Positions 34,298-45,449 are shown, numbered from the stretch's first letter. The stretch is DNA of 64,000 nucleotides from Gari tellinella (GCA_922989275.2 OV277860.1:46384400-46448399); one strand, 5' to 3'. Program-made: numbers and translations. Notes: generated by a model not told the origin, from the letters alone.

Positions 34298-34540
34298 GTG
34301 AAGACGCTATTCTTACCCGTTTCAACGAAATTTAAAAACGCAAACGCAATGCAACTAATTTAGAAAAATACTTTTTTAGAAATGCCTAATGTTGTTTTTC
34401 AACTTTTTTAGTAGCAACCATTTTGAGACTGATCAGACGCCGGGTAGCCGGCGTCTGTTCTGGCTCCAAACTGTTTGCAATTGAAGTAACTGTTTTGGCA
34501 TAACAGCGTTTATTGGTAAAGAATAACGTCTTCTGCACTG
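34298..34540. mobile_element. Degenerate family A MITE at the start of intron 1
   Basis: Begins 38 bp after the exon 1 donor: GTGAAGACGCTATTCTTACCC. Ends AAAGAATAACGTCTTCTGCACTG (worn). Hairpin A at 34417-34480. Confidence 0.6.
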
Positions 34541-34566
34541 TTTTATATGTAGCTGAGTCTTTTTGG

Positions 34567-34685
34567 AATCGTCTTGAAAAGAGATGTCACAAGACATGAT
34601 TAGATACAGAAATTTAGAAATAAAATATATCTTAAAGTTTTGACTAACGACCGTTTTTGTCGTACAAAGTTTATACAACGGGCCC
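34567..34685. mobile_element. Family E MITE, right part
   Basis: Ends TTGTCGTACAAAGTTTATAC then AACGGGCCC, flanked by CTG. The left part starts at GAATCGTCTTGAAAAGAG, as in the element at 1325. Confidence 0.6.
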
Positions 34686-34988
34686 CTGGTGTCTAAATCG
34701 AATAAAATCGGTTGTCGATTGAAACGTCAATCTTTCCCAATAAAATAATTGTTGCTAAACCAACATCTACATTAATATCAGACGCTGTGTAACCTGGCGA
34801 CTGATTAGGCTAAACTATTAACCACTTAGATTAAACTTAAAAGACAGAAATATATTAAAAAAAAAAATCATTTTCTCCATTTCAATGCATTGCATTTCCG
34901 ATTCGATTTCGCTGAAACAGGACAGAACAATGTCTTTCCGCTGTTGTTATACAACATTCTTTACACCACCCGTGCATTGATTGCATTA

Positions 34989-35186
34989 TAGTGGGGAATA
35001 CGTTATTCTTTCCTGTTTAAAAGAAACGAAACGCAAACGCAAAACACTAAAACGTAGAAAAGTGCAACTTTTGGACAATTTTGATAATTCATGTTTATCT
35101 TGGTGGCAAACAGTTTGGAGCCTGATCAGACGCCGGGTTACCCGGCGTCTGATCTGGCTCCAAACTATTTGCAATAGAAATAATAC
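34989..35186. mobile_element. Family A MITE truncated on the right
   Basis: Left end TATAGTGGGGAATACGTTATT; hairpin A at 35106-35171. It stops at AGAAATAATA, where the LINE fragment begins, so the right terminal repeat is missing. Confidence 0.7.
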
Positions 35187-35610
35187 AGGCTTTCGAGATG
35201 AAATGCATAAGGAAGCTACTTGGCATCTCTTACTTGGAGAGAAAAACTAATTAACATGTAAGGGATCAAGTACGCAGCCTTGTTGGCGCCCAAGAACCCC
35301 TCCTCAGCACGGTCAAGAAAAGGAAATTGAAGTGGTTTGGTCACACCACAAGACACAACAGTCTTAGTAAAACTATCCTCCAAAGGACAGTGGAAGGTGG
35401 GCGTAGACGAGGAAGGCAGAGGAAGAGTTGGTCCGACAACGTAAAAGAGTGGACAGCCCTGTCAATGCCAGAGCTGATAACATATGCTGCAGATAGACCA
35501 GGTTGGAGACAAAGGACAGCTTCTTCGGCGTCAGAATCCCCCCCCCCCTACGACGAGACAATCAGTCAAGGGATGAGTGAGTGAGAGTGAGTGAGTGTAC
35601 TTTTAATAGG
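35187..35610 (+). pseudogene. Non-LTR retrotransposon C-terminal fragment with (GTGA)n tail
   Basis: A frame from about 35327 reads KWFGHTTRHNSLSKTILQ, GGRRRGRQRKSW, then DNVKEWTALSMPEL. This is the conserved C-terminus of many invertebrate LINE polyproteins. A (GTGA)n tail follows at 35572-35598. The fragment is 5'-truncated; its left edge abuts the truncated MITE. Confidence 0.75.
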
Positions 35611-35699
35611 TACCCTTTAAGTAAAGGACGCATATATACATCACTAGGGCTCAATTAGTTAAGTGTTGTTATAACCATATGCATGTACTAGTACCATAT

Positions 35700-36345
35700 T
35701 GAAGTTGTAAAGTCAAGCAGAATGCTCCTGAAGAAGTACTTTGTTTTACTTTCCTGATTTAAGCAGTTACCTGTCTTTAGGAGTAATGCTATTTACATGT
35801 ATAAATACTTGGCAAATTTAAGTTGTTGAAAAATACTATTATAGGGCTGTGCACATTGCCGTTTGCCAGTAACGTTCATGGAAACTATTAAGTATCGGGA
35901 ATGTGATACCGTTTAAGTTGAATATAGTATAAACTTTATTTGATGTTTGTTTTGACGGTTTGCCATGAAAGACATATACATATATCCCAGGATTCCAATT
36001 TATTTTACCGAACCTAACAAAACCAAATAATTCGCACTTGCAATGGAAAGAAATAACGAGGAATAAATTACTTTCAGACATGTCCTACAAGATAAGCTTT
36101 TTAACCCAACCTAGTTTAGTTTTATTTCTTCTTTTATAACAACAAAATGTGTACTAAATCAAGCGTGTACATAAATTAAGTATTCTATCCGCGCCCGCTT
36201 ACACCTTACGCAATGATACATTTGATTACTGAAAAAAGTCAAATATTTTATAAAAATTAAGCAAACTTTTTCATGAAAAAAGCCATGTACTAGAAAAAAA
36301 TCCGAACATTTAGGAAAAATCCGGAGAAATGGCAGCGCTGTTATC
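35700..36345. other. Hairpin B remnant and family H right end; no gene
   Basis: A decayed hairpin B lies at 35702-35765 (AAGCAGAATGCTCC ... TTTACTTTCCTGATTTAAGC). A family H right end (CTAGAAAAAAATCCGAAC to GAAATGGCAGCGCTG) lies at 36285-36343. The rest shows nothing. Confidence 0.5.
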
Positions 36346-36426
36346 GCATCCCTGTCGCCTGCGTCATTTTTGTTGGTTTTTAGAATAGTTTATTGGCAAG
36401 ACAACGTTTCTCAATAACTATATGTA

Positions 36427-36631
36427 CAGTAGAACCTCTCTATTACAACCACTCAATTGTGTCAAATATTAGTCGTTTAAGACAGATGGCTGCTTAAAGC
36501 TTTGTGAAAGTGAAACAGAAAGCTCCTACAGGAGCTTTCTGTATCACTTTCAGATTGCTTTAAGCTGTCAACTGTCTTTTATACAGACATTAAGCCCTCT
36601 TTTTAGTGGTCGTTATAGAGAGGTTTTACTG
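36427..36631. mobile_element. MITE family D with hairpin B variant
   Basis: 205 bp with TA on both sides and ends CAGTAGAACCTCTCTATTAC / mirror. Central hairpin 36494-36566 (GCTTAAAGCTTTGTGAAAGT, tip GCTCCTACAGGAGC). It has the hairpin-B frame but a different sequence inside. Confidence 0.85.
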
Positions 36632-36760
36632 TAGTAGGTAGTCCATCTGCTTGAAGTTTGGAAAACTTGTTCAGTATTCTGAGCAATTTTAATAAGGTAA
36701 TTCACTATTTCTTTTAAAAAGTACAGTGTACCTTAAATTGAATAATGTGATCAGCTTATA

Positions 36761-37098
36761 CAGTGTTCCCTCCCTACAACGACCCTCCTAACAACGCCTC
36801 CCTCCTTACAACGACCCTTGCCGCAATTCCCTAAACCGGACAATTATGGCCAACATATTCACGGTTGCAATGTCGTCTGCTTAAAATAATCATCTGCTGT
36901 TACATAATGGACATTTTTACAGAAAAAAACCCTTAATGACGAGTGACAAACAGATTGAATCCATATCAGACGCCGCGTTACGCGGCGTCTGATCTGGATT
37001 CAAGTTGTTTGCAAATGTCCCTCCCTATAATGACTCCCTCCGGAAAACGCACACTATTGTTGTCTCCCGTTGGGTGTCGTTGTAGAGAGGGAGCGCTG
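36761..37098. mobile_element. MITE family C with hairpin A
   Basis: 338 bp, TA on both sides, ends CAGTGTTCCCTCCCTACAAC / GTTGTAGAGAGGGAGCGCTG. Hairpin A at 36944-37011 (AACAGATTGAATCCATATCA, tip CCGCGTTACGCGG). Near-identical layout to 62230-62570. Confidence 0.85.
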
Positions 37099-37229
37099 TA
37101 TTGTCCGATTTTTCTGACCTGTCAGAGTTATTTTTAGAACAGAATAGTTAATAATGGTAAATAGGTAAGCAAGGTTACATCGGAACTATATAGTCGTACA
37201 CTTTCCAACTTGAGATAAGCATGATCCTA

Positions 37230-37472
37230 GTGCAGCACGAGACAGCTGCGCTAATTTTACTGATATGTTATTCATTCTCAATAAACGTGTTTATGCTAAA
37301 AACTATTATGGCCATTGCAAACAGGTTGGAGCCCGATCAGACGCTGGGGAACCCGACGTCTGATCAGGCTCCAATCTGTTTGCCACCTAGATTAGAAAGA
37401 TAAAATTAATTTTCTACAGTTTAGTGCATTATGTTTGTGTTTATTCGGGAAATAATAATGTCTTCTATACTG
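37230..37472. mobile_element. Degenerate family A MITE
   Basis: TATGTTATTCATTCTCAATA and AATAAACGTGTTTATGC resemble the inverted family-A left side; the right end is ATGTCTTCTATACTG|TA. Hairpin A at 37316-37382. Confidence 0.55.
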
Positions 37473-37552
37473 TACATTACGCACAATAAATACAGATTTG
37501 TAGGAGCACATTTGTCTGGAAACACATGTGTCTCACGAGGTGAGACCGATGT

Positions 37553-37644
37553 TGTAAAATCTGTGCGTATGTGGGTTGATGCATCAGTCTGCTAGTAGGC
37601 GGGGCTACATATTTGATAGACAGTTGCATGGTAACAACACTACA
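37553..37644 (-). repeat. Gypsy 3' LTR (92 bp)
   Basis: Matches 47884-47975 with no difference seen by eye. Unusually short for an LTR, yet with TG...CA ends and the 5-bp target duplication. Confidence 0.85.
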
Positions 37645-38168
37645 TCGCCTCTTTACTTAGAATTAAACTATTGGACGTCTGTTTAAAATCGGTTGTAAAT
37701 TTTTGAACAGTCAGAAAGTATAAACATTAACACTGCAATTAGTTTAATCCTGTTTACGGTCTATCAACACAGACTGTCAAAGTTATGTCCATGGCCGACT
37801 GATTAATGTTGAATCTCCAGCCTTCGTTCTGGGTTAATGTTCATTCAACTGATTACACGGGTTGGTTAAAGTCATTAGGAACACGTGGCTGTCTAGTTTA
37901 CGATCTGGTTGTAAATTCCAGTACAAAGTGTTATTGTCTGCAATGCGGATTTTGCATTTGATGAGATTAGAGATAGCTCTAATAGGCTGTTTAGTTCGAG
38001 AACAAATAAATGAATTAAGAATTACGATGACTACAAACTAAATGTAAAATACTGTAAATGATGCTTAACACATTTTCAATTTATGAAATATACTAAATGT
38101 TGCACTACACATTCTAATAAATTCACAATACAGTTTGCTTATATTGAACAACTCTAACTAATACACAC

Positions 38169-38379
38169 TGTTCTTTATACTATGGTTTTATCTATTTTGT
38201 TTCACTATAACTTTGTTTTTGGCGACGAAACATCACAACAATCTTCTTTAATGCCATGTGCTTTATTTCTATATCGATCTGTTCTATCTAACTATTTTAA
38301 GCCTATAAGAGATGGAATATGTTCCTCAGTTCAAGTAAAATAGAATTTGTTCTATGCTAATTGAGTTCTCTTCAGAACA
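38169..38379 (-). repeat. BEL 3' LTR (211 bp)
   Basis: One T shorter than the other LTR (CTTTATTTC against CTTTTATTTC) and TAGAATTTG where the other has TAAAATTTG. Confidence 0.9.
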
Positions 38380-39557
38380 TTCTCCCCACCTTAATTAGAC
38401 CTAGTCTTATTAATGTACAATGAAGCCAATAAGACTCTATCTAATTAAGTTATCTAGTAATTAGCCATCTTTTACACAAATTCTGTTTCTATAAAATTAC
38501 TGGAACTCAACATAGATCCATAAAATACAGATTAATTCTATTTCTTTTCATCAAAAGCCTATAAAATATAATCAATAAGAAAGATAACTCTAGCAACACC
38601 ACAATCCTAGTTGCATAGTAGATGCACAGTTATTTCCCTTGTACCAAATTGTGTTACAAGGCAAACAGGACTGCATCTTGCAATATGACTAATCTTTCTG
38701 ATCACTATAAAACCTCTTTTGACCTGACTAGAGTTTCTTTACTCGATCCATAGTAACATTTAAAATATAAGCTATAAAGTATCAACTGACTAAATGATGA
38801 TAAACTCTCAGAACTTTTTTACATGTACGACTGACTATTTTGCTCCTAGTTGAGCTCTATTGGTAGTACAAATGTTTTTACACAAATTAAACAAAGTGTC
38901 ACCTTTTTAAACAGCAAATAATGTAGACCCTGGTCAATTCAGTCTAATAAAACTATTTGATCTGGGTTAACAAGATTTGTTAGGTCTGAAATAATCAATC
39001 TATAGACATATATAAATTCCAACAACAAGCAATTAACATCAAACTCTAGGAATTACAATTCCAAATACCTTAAGAATTTTAACCTGAAATTATGAAATAA
39101 CTGTTTTTGTTGATCATAACTACATCCATTTGTGAATTTATCTTTCAATTCCAATTTAACTATCCAAATAATTAATCAATACTTCCATAAGTAAAACTTT
39201 AGTAAGAAAACATTGATAAATTCACAACTGGAGCAACAGTACCTTATCAATACTGTTTCAACTTAACTCTATGCCATAAGTATGAGATTCACATGTTTCT
39301 TAGACTTACAGAAGCAGATACAGTACTCTAAAATATAAACATGTTTATGGCTTCAGACAAAATCAGGAGTTTTGATACTTTTTCTATAGCATGTTTTCAA
39401 ATGAGCAACTCAACCAATTCTTTTGATCTGCTCTTGGAACTATGCCTGATAGAACAAAACTTAACTGTATCATATTATCTAGTTTTACAGTAACCATGTA
39501 TCAGATGTAATGATAATCAATTCTCTTATACAATAAATTTTGTAAGATTAACTGCTT

Positions 39558-39714
39558 GATTGTTTTTGTCTCTCTTTCACATTTGCTGGATTGTTTTTTG
39601 TGTCTCTTTCACATTTGCTGGATTGTTTTTGTGTCTCTTTCACATTTGCTGGATTGTTTTTGTGTCTCTTTCACATTTGCTGGATTGTTTTTGTGTCTCT
39701 TTCACATTTGCTGG
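39558..39714. repeat. Five-copy 31-bp minisatellite
   Basis: Unit GGATTGTTTTTGTGTCTC then TTTCACATTTGCT, repeated with almost no divergence. The open frame over it merely repeats. Confidence 0.9.
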
Positions 39715-39784
39715 GCCCGGATTTAGTTCAAGTAATTATATAAAATCTTAAATCTTTGGTTTGAACACTTATGCATGTGCTTTC

Positions 39785-39925
39785 TATAGGGATTATTATG
39801 CCCTTTTTCATTGAACACTTGACTTAATGCACACACTTTCTATGGGGATTATTATGCCCCTTTTTCACTGAAGAACTAATTACTCAATGCACACAATTGC
39901 TAAAGGGATTATTAGGCCCTTTTTC
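39785..39925 (-). repeat. Three stem-loops with loop ATTATTATG in the BEL 3' region
   Basis: AGGG-ATTATTATG-CCCT (about 39788), GGGG-ATTATTATG-CCCC (about 39844) and AAAGGG-ATTATTAGG-CCCTTT (about 39903), spaced about 58 bp. The loop is conserved while the stem changes on both sides. The same loop with another stem occurs in the Gypsy 3' region at 45450-45650. Confidence 0.75.
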
Positions 39926-39968
39926 ACTGAATACTTAAATTAATTCAGGATAGTTTATTGTTTTGCGA

Positions 39969-42900
39969 TTATTTTTCACATTCTAGTGGACATAGCTTTG
40001 TTATTGGACGGTCAATTTTCTTGCCTTTAACTAGCACTGTTGCTGACCGGATTCGCCCGTCCACTCCCGGATACACATTTGTGACTCTCCCCAAGGGCCA
40101 TTGACCTCGTGGTGTCTCGGTGGACACTACGATCACTATTTCCCCAACGCGTAATTCTCGTTTTTCATGGAACCACTTCTTTCGCAATCCAAGACTTGGC
40201 AGCCATTCCTTGAGCCAACGCTGCCAAAAATGTCTCATGAGTTCTTGAACACGGCGCCATCTGTTTTGGGGATGAAACTGTGCTGTGTCTACCGACTGCG
40301 GTGCAAACTGACCACCCATCTGCCCGAACAGGAAATGGTTAGGTGTGAGTGGCACACAATCTGCTGAGTTTGACGACTGGTAAGTCAAAGGTCTGGAATT
40401 TATCAACGACTCAGCTCCCACAAAGGCTGTCAATAGCTCTTCGTCTGTTATATCTGCTCCATGTAGAATGTGATAGACAGCACGCTTTGCTGCCTTGATC
40501 ATGATTTCATGTGCTCCACCCCAGTGTGGAGCCAGAGGTGGGTTGAACTGCCATTTGATGCCCTTGTCTGCAGTAGTTCGTACAATGTGCTGCTGGTCAA
40601 GTGCCTTCACAAGTGATTTTAGTTCTTTGGCAGCACCCACAAAGTTCGTTCCATTGTCACTTAGTACCTTCTCTGGGATTCCTCTCCTGCCAACCATTCT
40701 TTGGAAGGCATTTAAAAAAGAACTGGTGTCAAGACTATAAGCCATCTCAAGGTGTACGGCTCTAGAAGCTAAGCAAGTAAACAAGCAGAGGTATCTTTTT
40801 TGACGAACCTTGCCTCTACCTTGTATTGTCAGAAATGGTCCACCATAGTCCACAGCTACATTTGCAAACGCCTTTAAAGGCTGACCTAGTCTACATGCTG
40901 GCAACGGTGCCATGATCTGATTCATTGGTTTTGCCTTTTGTCTTTTACATTCAGCACATTCATTTTCAATTTCACGAATTACTTCTCTCGCGTGAATGAT
41001 CCAATACTTTGATGACAGATGTGACAGAATATAGTTTGTTCCCGAATGTTTGCACTTTTCATGACTAGATTTCACTATGAGTTTTGTGATCCACGAATAA
41101 CGCGGAAGAATGATGGGATGCCGACACTCGAATGAAATGAATTCTGCATACTGCAGTCTGGAATTACTTCTGACAATCCCTTCAGTGTCAACTACTGGAT
41201 TCAGTGGAAGGAGTTTACTATTTTTCGACAGGAATTTTCCTCTCAGAATGTCTTTGTATTCACTGAATTCTTTCTTTTGAGCTTCTCGAATGAGTCTCTC
41301 TTCACTCTCTTTTAGTTCATCACATGTCAACTCTCCTAACTTTCGCAGATTCTGTTTTTCAATACAATTCTCAATGAACCTAAGAACCCATGCCATCACT
41401 CGTTTTAGTCTCTCCCAACTGGAATACCGTAGTGGATCTAACCGCCACATTTCTGTTTTATCGTTTTTTACACTGTCAACACAACTTACATTGTAATTTT
41501 CATTAACTCTCTTGAATCTTTCAGTTTCAGTTTTCTTGACTTCGCTTTGATCAGTCATTTTGCCTTTTACAGTTGTTCTTGGCCATTCCATTTCACTTTC
41601 TTTGAGAAAATTAGGACCTTCCCACCAGAACTGTTCTTCTATAAGCTGATCAATTTTCACGCCACGGGATACTAGATCTGCAGGATTGCTTTCACCTGGT
41701 ACGTGTCTCCACTGACTAGGATTTGTAGTTCTCTGAATTTCTGCCACTCTATTGGCCACAAACGGTTTAAACACTCTACTCTGGTTTCTTAACCAACATA
41801 TCACATCCATGCTATCTGTCCAAAAGGTACATTTTTCAATGTCAAATTCTAGTGCGTCTTTAACAGCCATTGTCAGTTCCAAATTTAGAATAGCTGCCAT
41901 CAACTCCAATCTTGGAATGCTAATTGCTGCCATTGGTGCGACTTTGCTCTTTGCTGCAATCATTCTCACAGACACATCACCATCTTCATGTTCATTTCTA
42001 CTATACACTACAGCACCATAAGCTCTCACTGATGCATCACTGAAGGCATGAATTGTCATTTCTTTTACTGGCTTTTCTCCCTTAATGCATCTTGGAACTG
42101 TAATTTGCTTGACTTTTGGCAGTTCATCAAACCAGTGTGCTATTTTTATCAATGTTTCAGTTTCTATGCACTGGTCCCATTCAACTCCTGATAGCCAAAT
42201 GTCTTGCATTATTATTTTCCCCCGCAGTATGTACGGTGCCAAAAGCCCAAGCGGATCAAACATTGTGGCGATCGTTTTCAAATATTCACGCTTTGTCATT
42301 GGTTTGTACACATCGACTGGATTGATATCAAACTTAAAATTGTCATTTTCAGCCTCCCATAATACCCCTAGTGTCTTTATCTTTGGGAGTTCATCTTTTG
42401 CTAAATCAACTTTTGAAGCCCTATCTTCCACAGGTATGTGTTCCATCACAGTCTTAGAGTTTGACATCCACTTATGGGCTATCATTCCAGCTTTTCCCCA
42501 CAACTCTGTGAGTTCTTCATACAACTCTACTGCCTGTTTATCATTGTCAACTGAATCCATACTATCATCCATGTATGTAGATTTTAGGACTGTCTCTGAT
42601 GCACGTGGGTATTCACTTTCAAACAGTTTGGCATTGTGTTGTGATGCCATTTGAGCTAAAAACGGTGACGATGACACTCCAAACACTAAACGCGTGAATT
42701 CATACTCTTTTGGTTCTTCTTCTGGCTTTGTGCGCCACAGAAACCTATGAAATTTTCTATCCGGAGGAGTTATGCCAACTCTCAGATACATCTCTTGAAT
42801 GTCACATACTACCGCGACTTTGTTTTCTCTGAACCTCATGAGCACGTCAAACAAACTATTTTGCAGTTTTGGTCCTTGTTCAAGCGAATCATTCAGACAT

Positions 42901-44981
42901 ACACTTTGATAACGAGCCGACGCGTCAAACACAATACGAACCTTTGTCGTTTCTTTGTTCATCCTGAGAACAGGAAAGTGAGGTAACAACCACCTTTTTT
43001 CTTCTTTCTTATTTTTCTCAACATTCTCGACATAGCCCTTTTTAATGTAACCTTCAATTGTGTCTTTGTACATTTCTTTTACTACTGGGTCTTTATCTAA
43101 CCTTTTTTCTGTGCTTTCAAGGCGCTTTTTTGCCATTTCATAATTGTCTGGTAACTCTTTATTGGCTTGTTTCCATGGCAACGACACTTCATAGCGACCT
43201 CTGTTGAAGTGTATTGACTTTTCTGCATTCATCAGTATGTCTTGATCTCTTGGTGATATAGAACTGGATTTTCTAATCCCTTCACTCTCCACTTCCCAAA
43301 ATTGTTGCAGGCTCTGGTCAATTCTCTCAGCAGTGTGGAATGTGAACATACTTGTTGTGGGATTTTCTACTGGTCCAACGCATGTCCATCCTAATGGCGT
43401 CAACCGTGCGACTGGTTCTCCTGGGTGACCTTGGATCTCACCCAGGGATCTGTGTAGTTCCACGTAGTCCAATCCTATTAAGAGATCTACTTTACTCTTC
43501 TTACTCAGTCTAGGGAATTGGATTCCTTGCAAATAAGGCCATTTCTCAGAGTTTTGTTGCCAGTCTATAGGCTTTAATCTACCTGTCACATTCTTTGTTG
43601 TTTGGGCCTCCATTTTCATTGTTAAGTTTTTGTTTATACCTTGAATCTGAAATTCAACACATGTCGTTTCAAACCTTTCGGATCTCCCATTGATTACGTT
43701 CACTTCAACCAAAGTCTTTTCACCTGATAATCCCAATTCTGACGCCACGTCTTCATTCAAATATGACTTTGTACTTCCGTCGTCAAGTAGCGCGTTTACT
43801 TTCAGTTCCCTTTGTTTCACTTTCAATATAACAGGTATTGTTCTCAACGCTATGCTGTGGGTGCTGTTACATTGTAATGTCTGAAATTCTTCTGCTTCAG
43901 GTCGTAATTGTGACACTTGACGATGTAATAGTCTATTATGTGTCTTTGGACAGCCATTTATTCCACACTTGCCTTGATAAGCACACTTTTTGCCTATGTG
44001 ATTTGATTTTAAGCACTTGAAACATAACCCAGTATCTTTTGCCTTGGACCATCTGTCCTCTACACTCATAGCTTTAAATACTTGGCAATTCCATACCTTA
44101 TGGGTCTGACCGCACACTTTACATTGTTCAGCTACCGTCGTGTCTGCATTTTCCTTTTTGGCTCCAAAGAATGATCTTTCTTTCTGGGACTTTCCACTTT
44201 GATAATCAAATCCATGAATGGTTTCACTTGCTTTGACTGCATATTCTGTCTCTTCATTGATCCACGTTCTCAGAGTTTCTACCGATTCACTCAATTTTTT
44301 CTCATGCACTTGTCTATTATATCTCGTTAGCATTGTCTGTGGTAATTTCTTTAGTAGCCTATGATACAGAGACCCATCTTTTAAATCCTCATCGTGTTTC
44401 ACTTCTTTTAAGTTAATAACTGCAATATCAAGCAAGTCTGCGATTTTTTCTAGTTCCCTTGCACTTTCATTACGGAGAGCCGGGAAATTCTCAAGTTCAT
44501 TCAAAAATCTAGTTACCACTCTGGCAGCACCACCGTATTTCCGTTCTAGCCTTTCCTTAGCTGCTTCATATGCTGCTTCAGAATGTCCAAGATTTTCAAT
44601 GCACTTCAGCGCTGCTCCTTTTAAGTACTGCCTTAGTTGAAGGAGTTTATACTCTGGTGTTGCAGGTGCATTATCAATACAAGCCATAAAGGCTGCCTTC
44701 CAGGATTCATACTTGGTCTTATCTCCATGAAAAGAGGGCATTTCTACTCTCTTCATATGCTTCCATAAGTCTTTTCCTAGAGCACTATATTCTGAGCCCC
44801 CAGTAGCCACTGATTCATGCTTGGGCATGAATTTTTTCCTTGCATCAAAAAATCGTTTTACTTGTATACTAGTCTCTGAATATTCGGTTGCAATTCCGTC
44901 CATTTCCGATGCAATATCATCGGCACATTTGTATTCTTTTCTGTTCACATGCTCATCTGACAATGCTTGCATTATATCCAA
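39969..44981 (-). CDS. BEL/Pao Gag-Pol polyprotein
   Basis: 1670 codons. In order: gag core (DUF1759-like) to residue 250; zinc knuckles near 289-330 (CKVCGQTHKVWNC, CFKCLKSNHIGKKC); Pao aspartic protease near 399 (LLDDGSTKSY); reverse transcriptase from about 680 (VRIVFDAS) with the catalytic YMDD near 803; RNase H near 980 (HAFSDAS); integrase zinc domain 1280-1345; integrase core with D about 1377 (AVDYGGPF), D about 1442 (DNGTNF) and E about 1492 (GGAHE); C-terminal DUF5641-type region (FWQRWLKEW, KLCPLE). All catalytic residues checked are present and no stop interrupts it. It copies RNA to DNA and integrates it in the host genome. The first ~77 residues lie in another frame (44953-45186). 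Confidence 0.93.
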   Translation of the reverse strand: MDIMQALSDEHVNRKEYKCADDIASEMDGIATEYSETSIQVKRFFDARKKFMPKHESVATGGSEYSALGKDLWKHMKRVEMPSFHGDKTKYESWKAAFMACIDNAPATPEYKLLQLRQYLKGAALKCIENLGHSEAAYEAAKERLERKYGGAARVVTRFLNELENFPALRNESARELEKIADLLDIAVINLKEVKHDEDLKDGSLYHRLLKKLPQTMLTRYNRQVHEKKLSESVETLRTWINEETEYAVKASETIHGFDYQSGKSQKERSFFGAKKENADTTVAEQCKVCGQTHKVWNCQVFKAMSVEDRWSKAKDTGLCFKCLKSNHIGKKCAYQGKCGINGCPKTHNRLLHRQVSQLRPEAEEFQTLQCNSTHSIALRTIPVILKVKQRELKVNALLDDGSTKSYLNEDVASELGLSGEKTLVEVNVINGRSERFETTCVEFQIQGINKNLTMKMEAQTTKNVTGRLKPIDWQQNSEKWPYLQGIQFPRLSKKSKVDLLIGLDYVELHRSLGEIQGHPGEPVARLTPLGWTCVGPVENPTTSMFTFHTAERIDQSLQQFWEVESEGIRKSSSISPRDQDILMNAEKSIHFNRGRYEVSLPWKQANKELPDNYEMAKKRLESTEKRLDKDPVVKEMYKDTIEGYIKKGYVENVEKNKKEEKRWLLPHFPVLRMNKETTKVRIVFDASARYQSVCLNDSLEQGPKLQNSLFDVLMRFRENKVAVVCDIQEMYLRVGITPPDRKFHRFLWRTKPEEEPKEYEFTRLVFGVSSSPFLAQMASQHNAKLFESEYPRASETVLKSTYMDDSMDSVDNDKQAVELYEELTELWGKAGMIAHKWMSNSKTVMEHIPVEDRASKVDLAKDELPKIKTLGVLWEAENDNFKFDINPVDVYKPMTKREYLKTIATMFDPLGLLAPYILRGKIIMQDIWLSGVEWDQCIETETLIKIAHWFDELPKVKQITVPRCIKGEKPVKEMTIHAFSDASVRAYGAVVYSRNEHEDGDVSVRMIAAKSKVAPMAAISIPRLELMAAILNLELTMAVKDALEFDIEKCTFWTDSMDVICWLRNQSRVFKPFVANRVAEIQRTTNPSQWRHVPGESNPADLVSRGVKIDQLIEEQFWWEGPNFLKESEMEWPRTTVKGKMTDQSEVKKTETERFKRVNENYNVSCVDSVKNDKTEMWRLDPLRYSSWERLKRVMAWVLRFIENCIEKQNLRKLGELTCDELKESEERLIREAQKKEFSEYKDILRGKFLSKNSKLLPLNPVVDTEGIVRSNSRLQYAEFISFECRHPIILPRYSWITKLIVKSSHEKCKHSGTNYILSHLSSKYWIIHAREVIREIENECAECKRQKAKPMNQIMAPLPACRLGQPLKAFANVAVDYGGPFLTIQGRGKVRQKRYLCLFTCLASRAVHLEMAYSLDTSSFLNAFQRMVGRRGIPEKVLSDNGTNFVGAAKELKSLVKALDQQHIVRTTADKGIKWQFNPPLAPHWGGAHEIMIKAAKRAVYHILHGADITDEELLTAFVGAESLINSRPLTYQSSNSADCVPLTPNHFLFGQMGGQFAPQSVDTAQFHPQNRWRRVQELMRHFWQRWLKEWLPSLGLRKKWFHEKRELRVGEIVIVVSTETPRGQWPLGRVTNVYPGVDGRIRSATVLVKGKKIDRPITKLCPLECEK

Positions 44982-45186
44982 TGTTTTTTTCTAAAACTGT
45001 CCCCATTTTCTCACACAACGCGTCTATTTCCCCTTTCTCAGAGTCCTCATCTTGCAGTACATTTGTCAACTGATTCTTAAATCGTGTAAACACAGCCTTA
45101 TAACGCGATTTTGCCATTTTCATCGCACGCATTTTCGTATCTGTGTCTTCTACGGTCTTCTCTTTTTTGGTCTCGTCGTCCGACAT
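44953..45186 (-). CDS. N-terminal part of the BEL Gag, frame-shifted
   Basis: Starts 43 bp after the 5' LTR with MSDDETKKEKTVEDTDTK and is rich in charged helix. It overlaps the long ORF. The two frames meet at a run of seven A (coding strand, near 44985-44991); one base of length difference there separates them. Most BEL elements have one continuous frame, so this is a homopolymer indel, a sequencing error or, less likely, a recoding site. Confidence 0.75.
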   Translation of the reverse strand: MSDDETKKEKTVEDTDTKMRAMKMAKSRYKAVFTRFKNQLTNVLQDEDSEKGEIDALCEKMGTVLEKNIGYNASIVR

Positions 45187-45228
45187 CTCGCTTCTTCTAT
45201 AGATCTATAACCTCGCTCTGCTACCATT

Positions 45229-45440
45229 TGTTCTTTATACTATGGTTTTATCTATTTTGTTTCACTATAACTTTGTTTTTGGCGACGAAACATCACAACA
45301 ATCTTCTTTAATGCCATGTGCTTTTATTTCTATATCGATCTGTTCTATCTAACTATTTTAAGCCTATAAGAGATGGAATATGTTCCTCAGTTCAAGTAAA
45401 ATAAAATTTGTTCTATGCTAATTGAGTTCTCTTCAGAACA
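45229..45440 (-). repeat. BEL 5' LTR (212 bp)
   Basis: Coding-strand start TGTTCTGAAGAG, end AAAGAACA. It should hold the element's promoter; no clear TATA box was identified. Confidence 0.9.
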
Positions 45441-45449
45441 CACACATAT

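Larger units (their letters stand above)
38380..39968 (-). other. BEL 3' untranslated region with repeats
   Basis: Non-coding interior between the pol stop and the 3' LTR. It holds a five-copy 31-bp minisatellite (39558-39714) and three stem-loops (39785-39925). The remaining 1.1 kb is AT-rich without recognised features. Confidence 0.6.
38169..45440 (-). mobile_element. BEL/Pao retrotransposon, nearly intact
   Basis: LTRs at 38169-38379 and 45229-45440 (TGTTCTTTATAC ... CTTCAGAACA on the plus strand) are flanked by CACAC (38164-38168, 45441-45445). They differ by one 1-base indel and one substitution, so the insertion is young. Next to the right LTR the minus strand reads ATGGTAGCAGAGCGAGG, a primer-binding-site position. 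A purine tract AAGGTGGGGAGAA abuts the left LTR. It carries a full gag-pol and sits inside the Gypsy element's 3' region. Confidence 0.92.

Noticed and set aside
40167..42986. Plus-strand ORFs of 60-189 codons inside the BEL pol gene
   Set aside because: Shadows of the minus-strand polyprotein.
44980..44995. Programmed -1 frameshift at A AAA AAC in the BEL gag
   Set aside because: The -1 frame reaches a stop within a few codons; the long ORF lies in the other frame.
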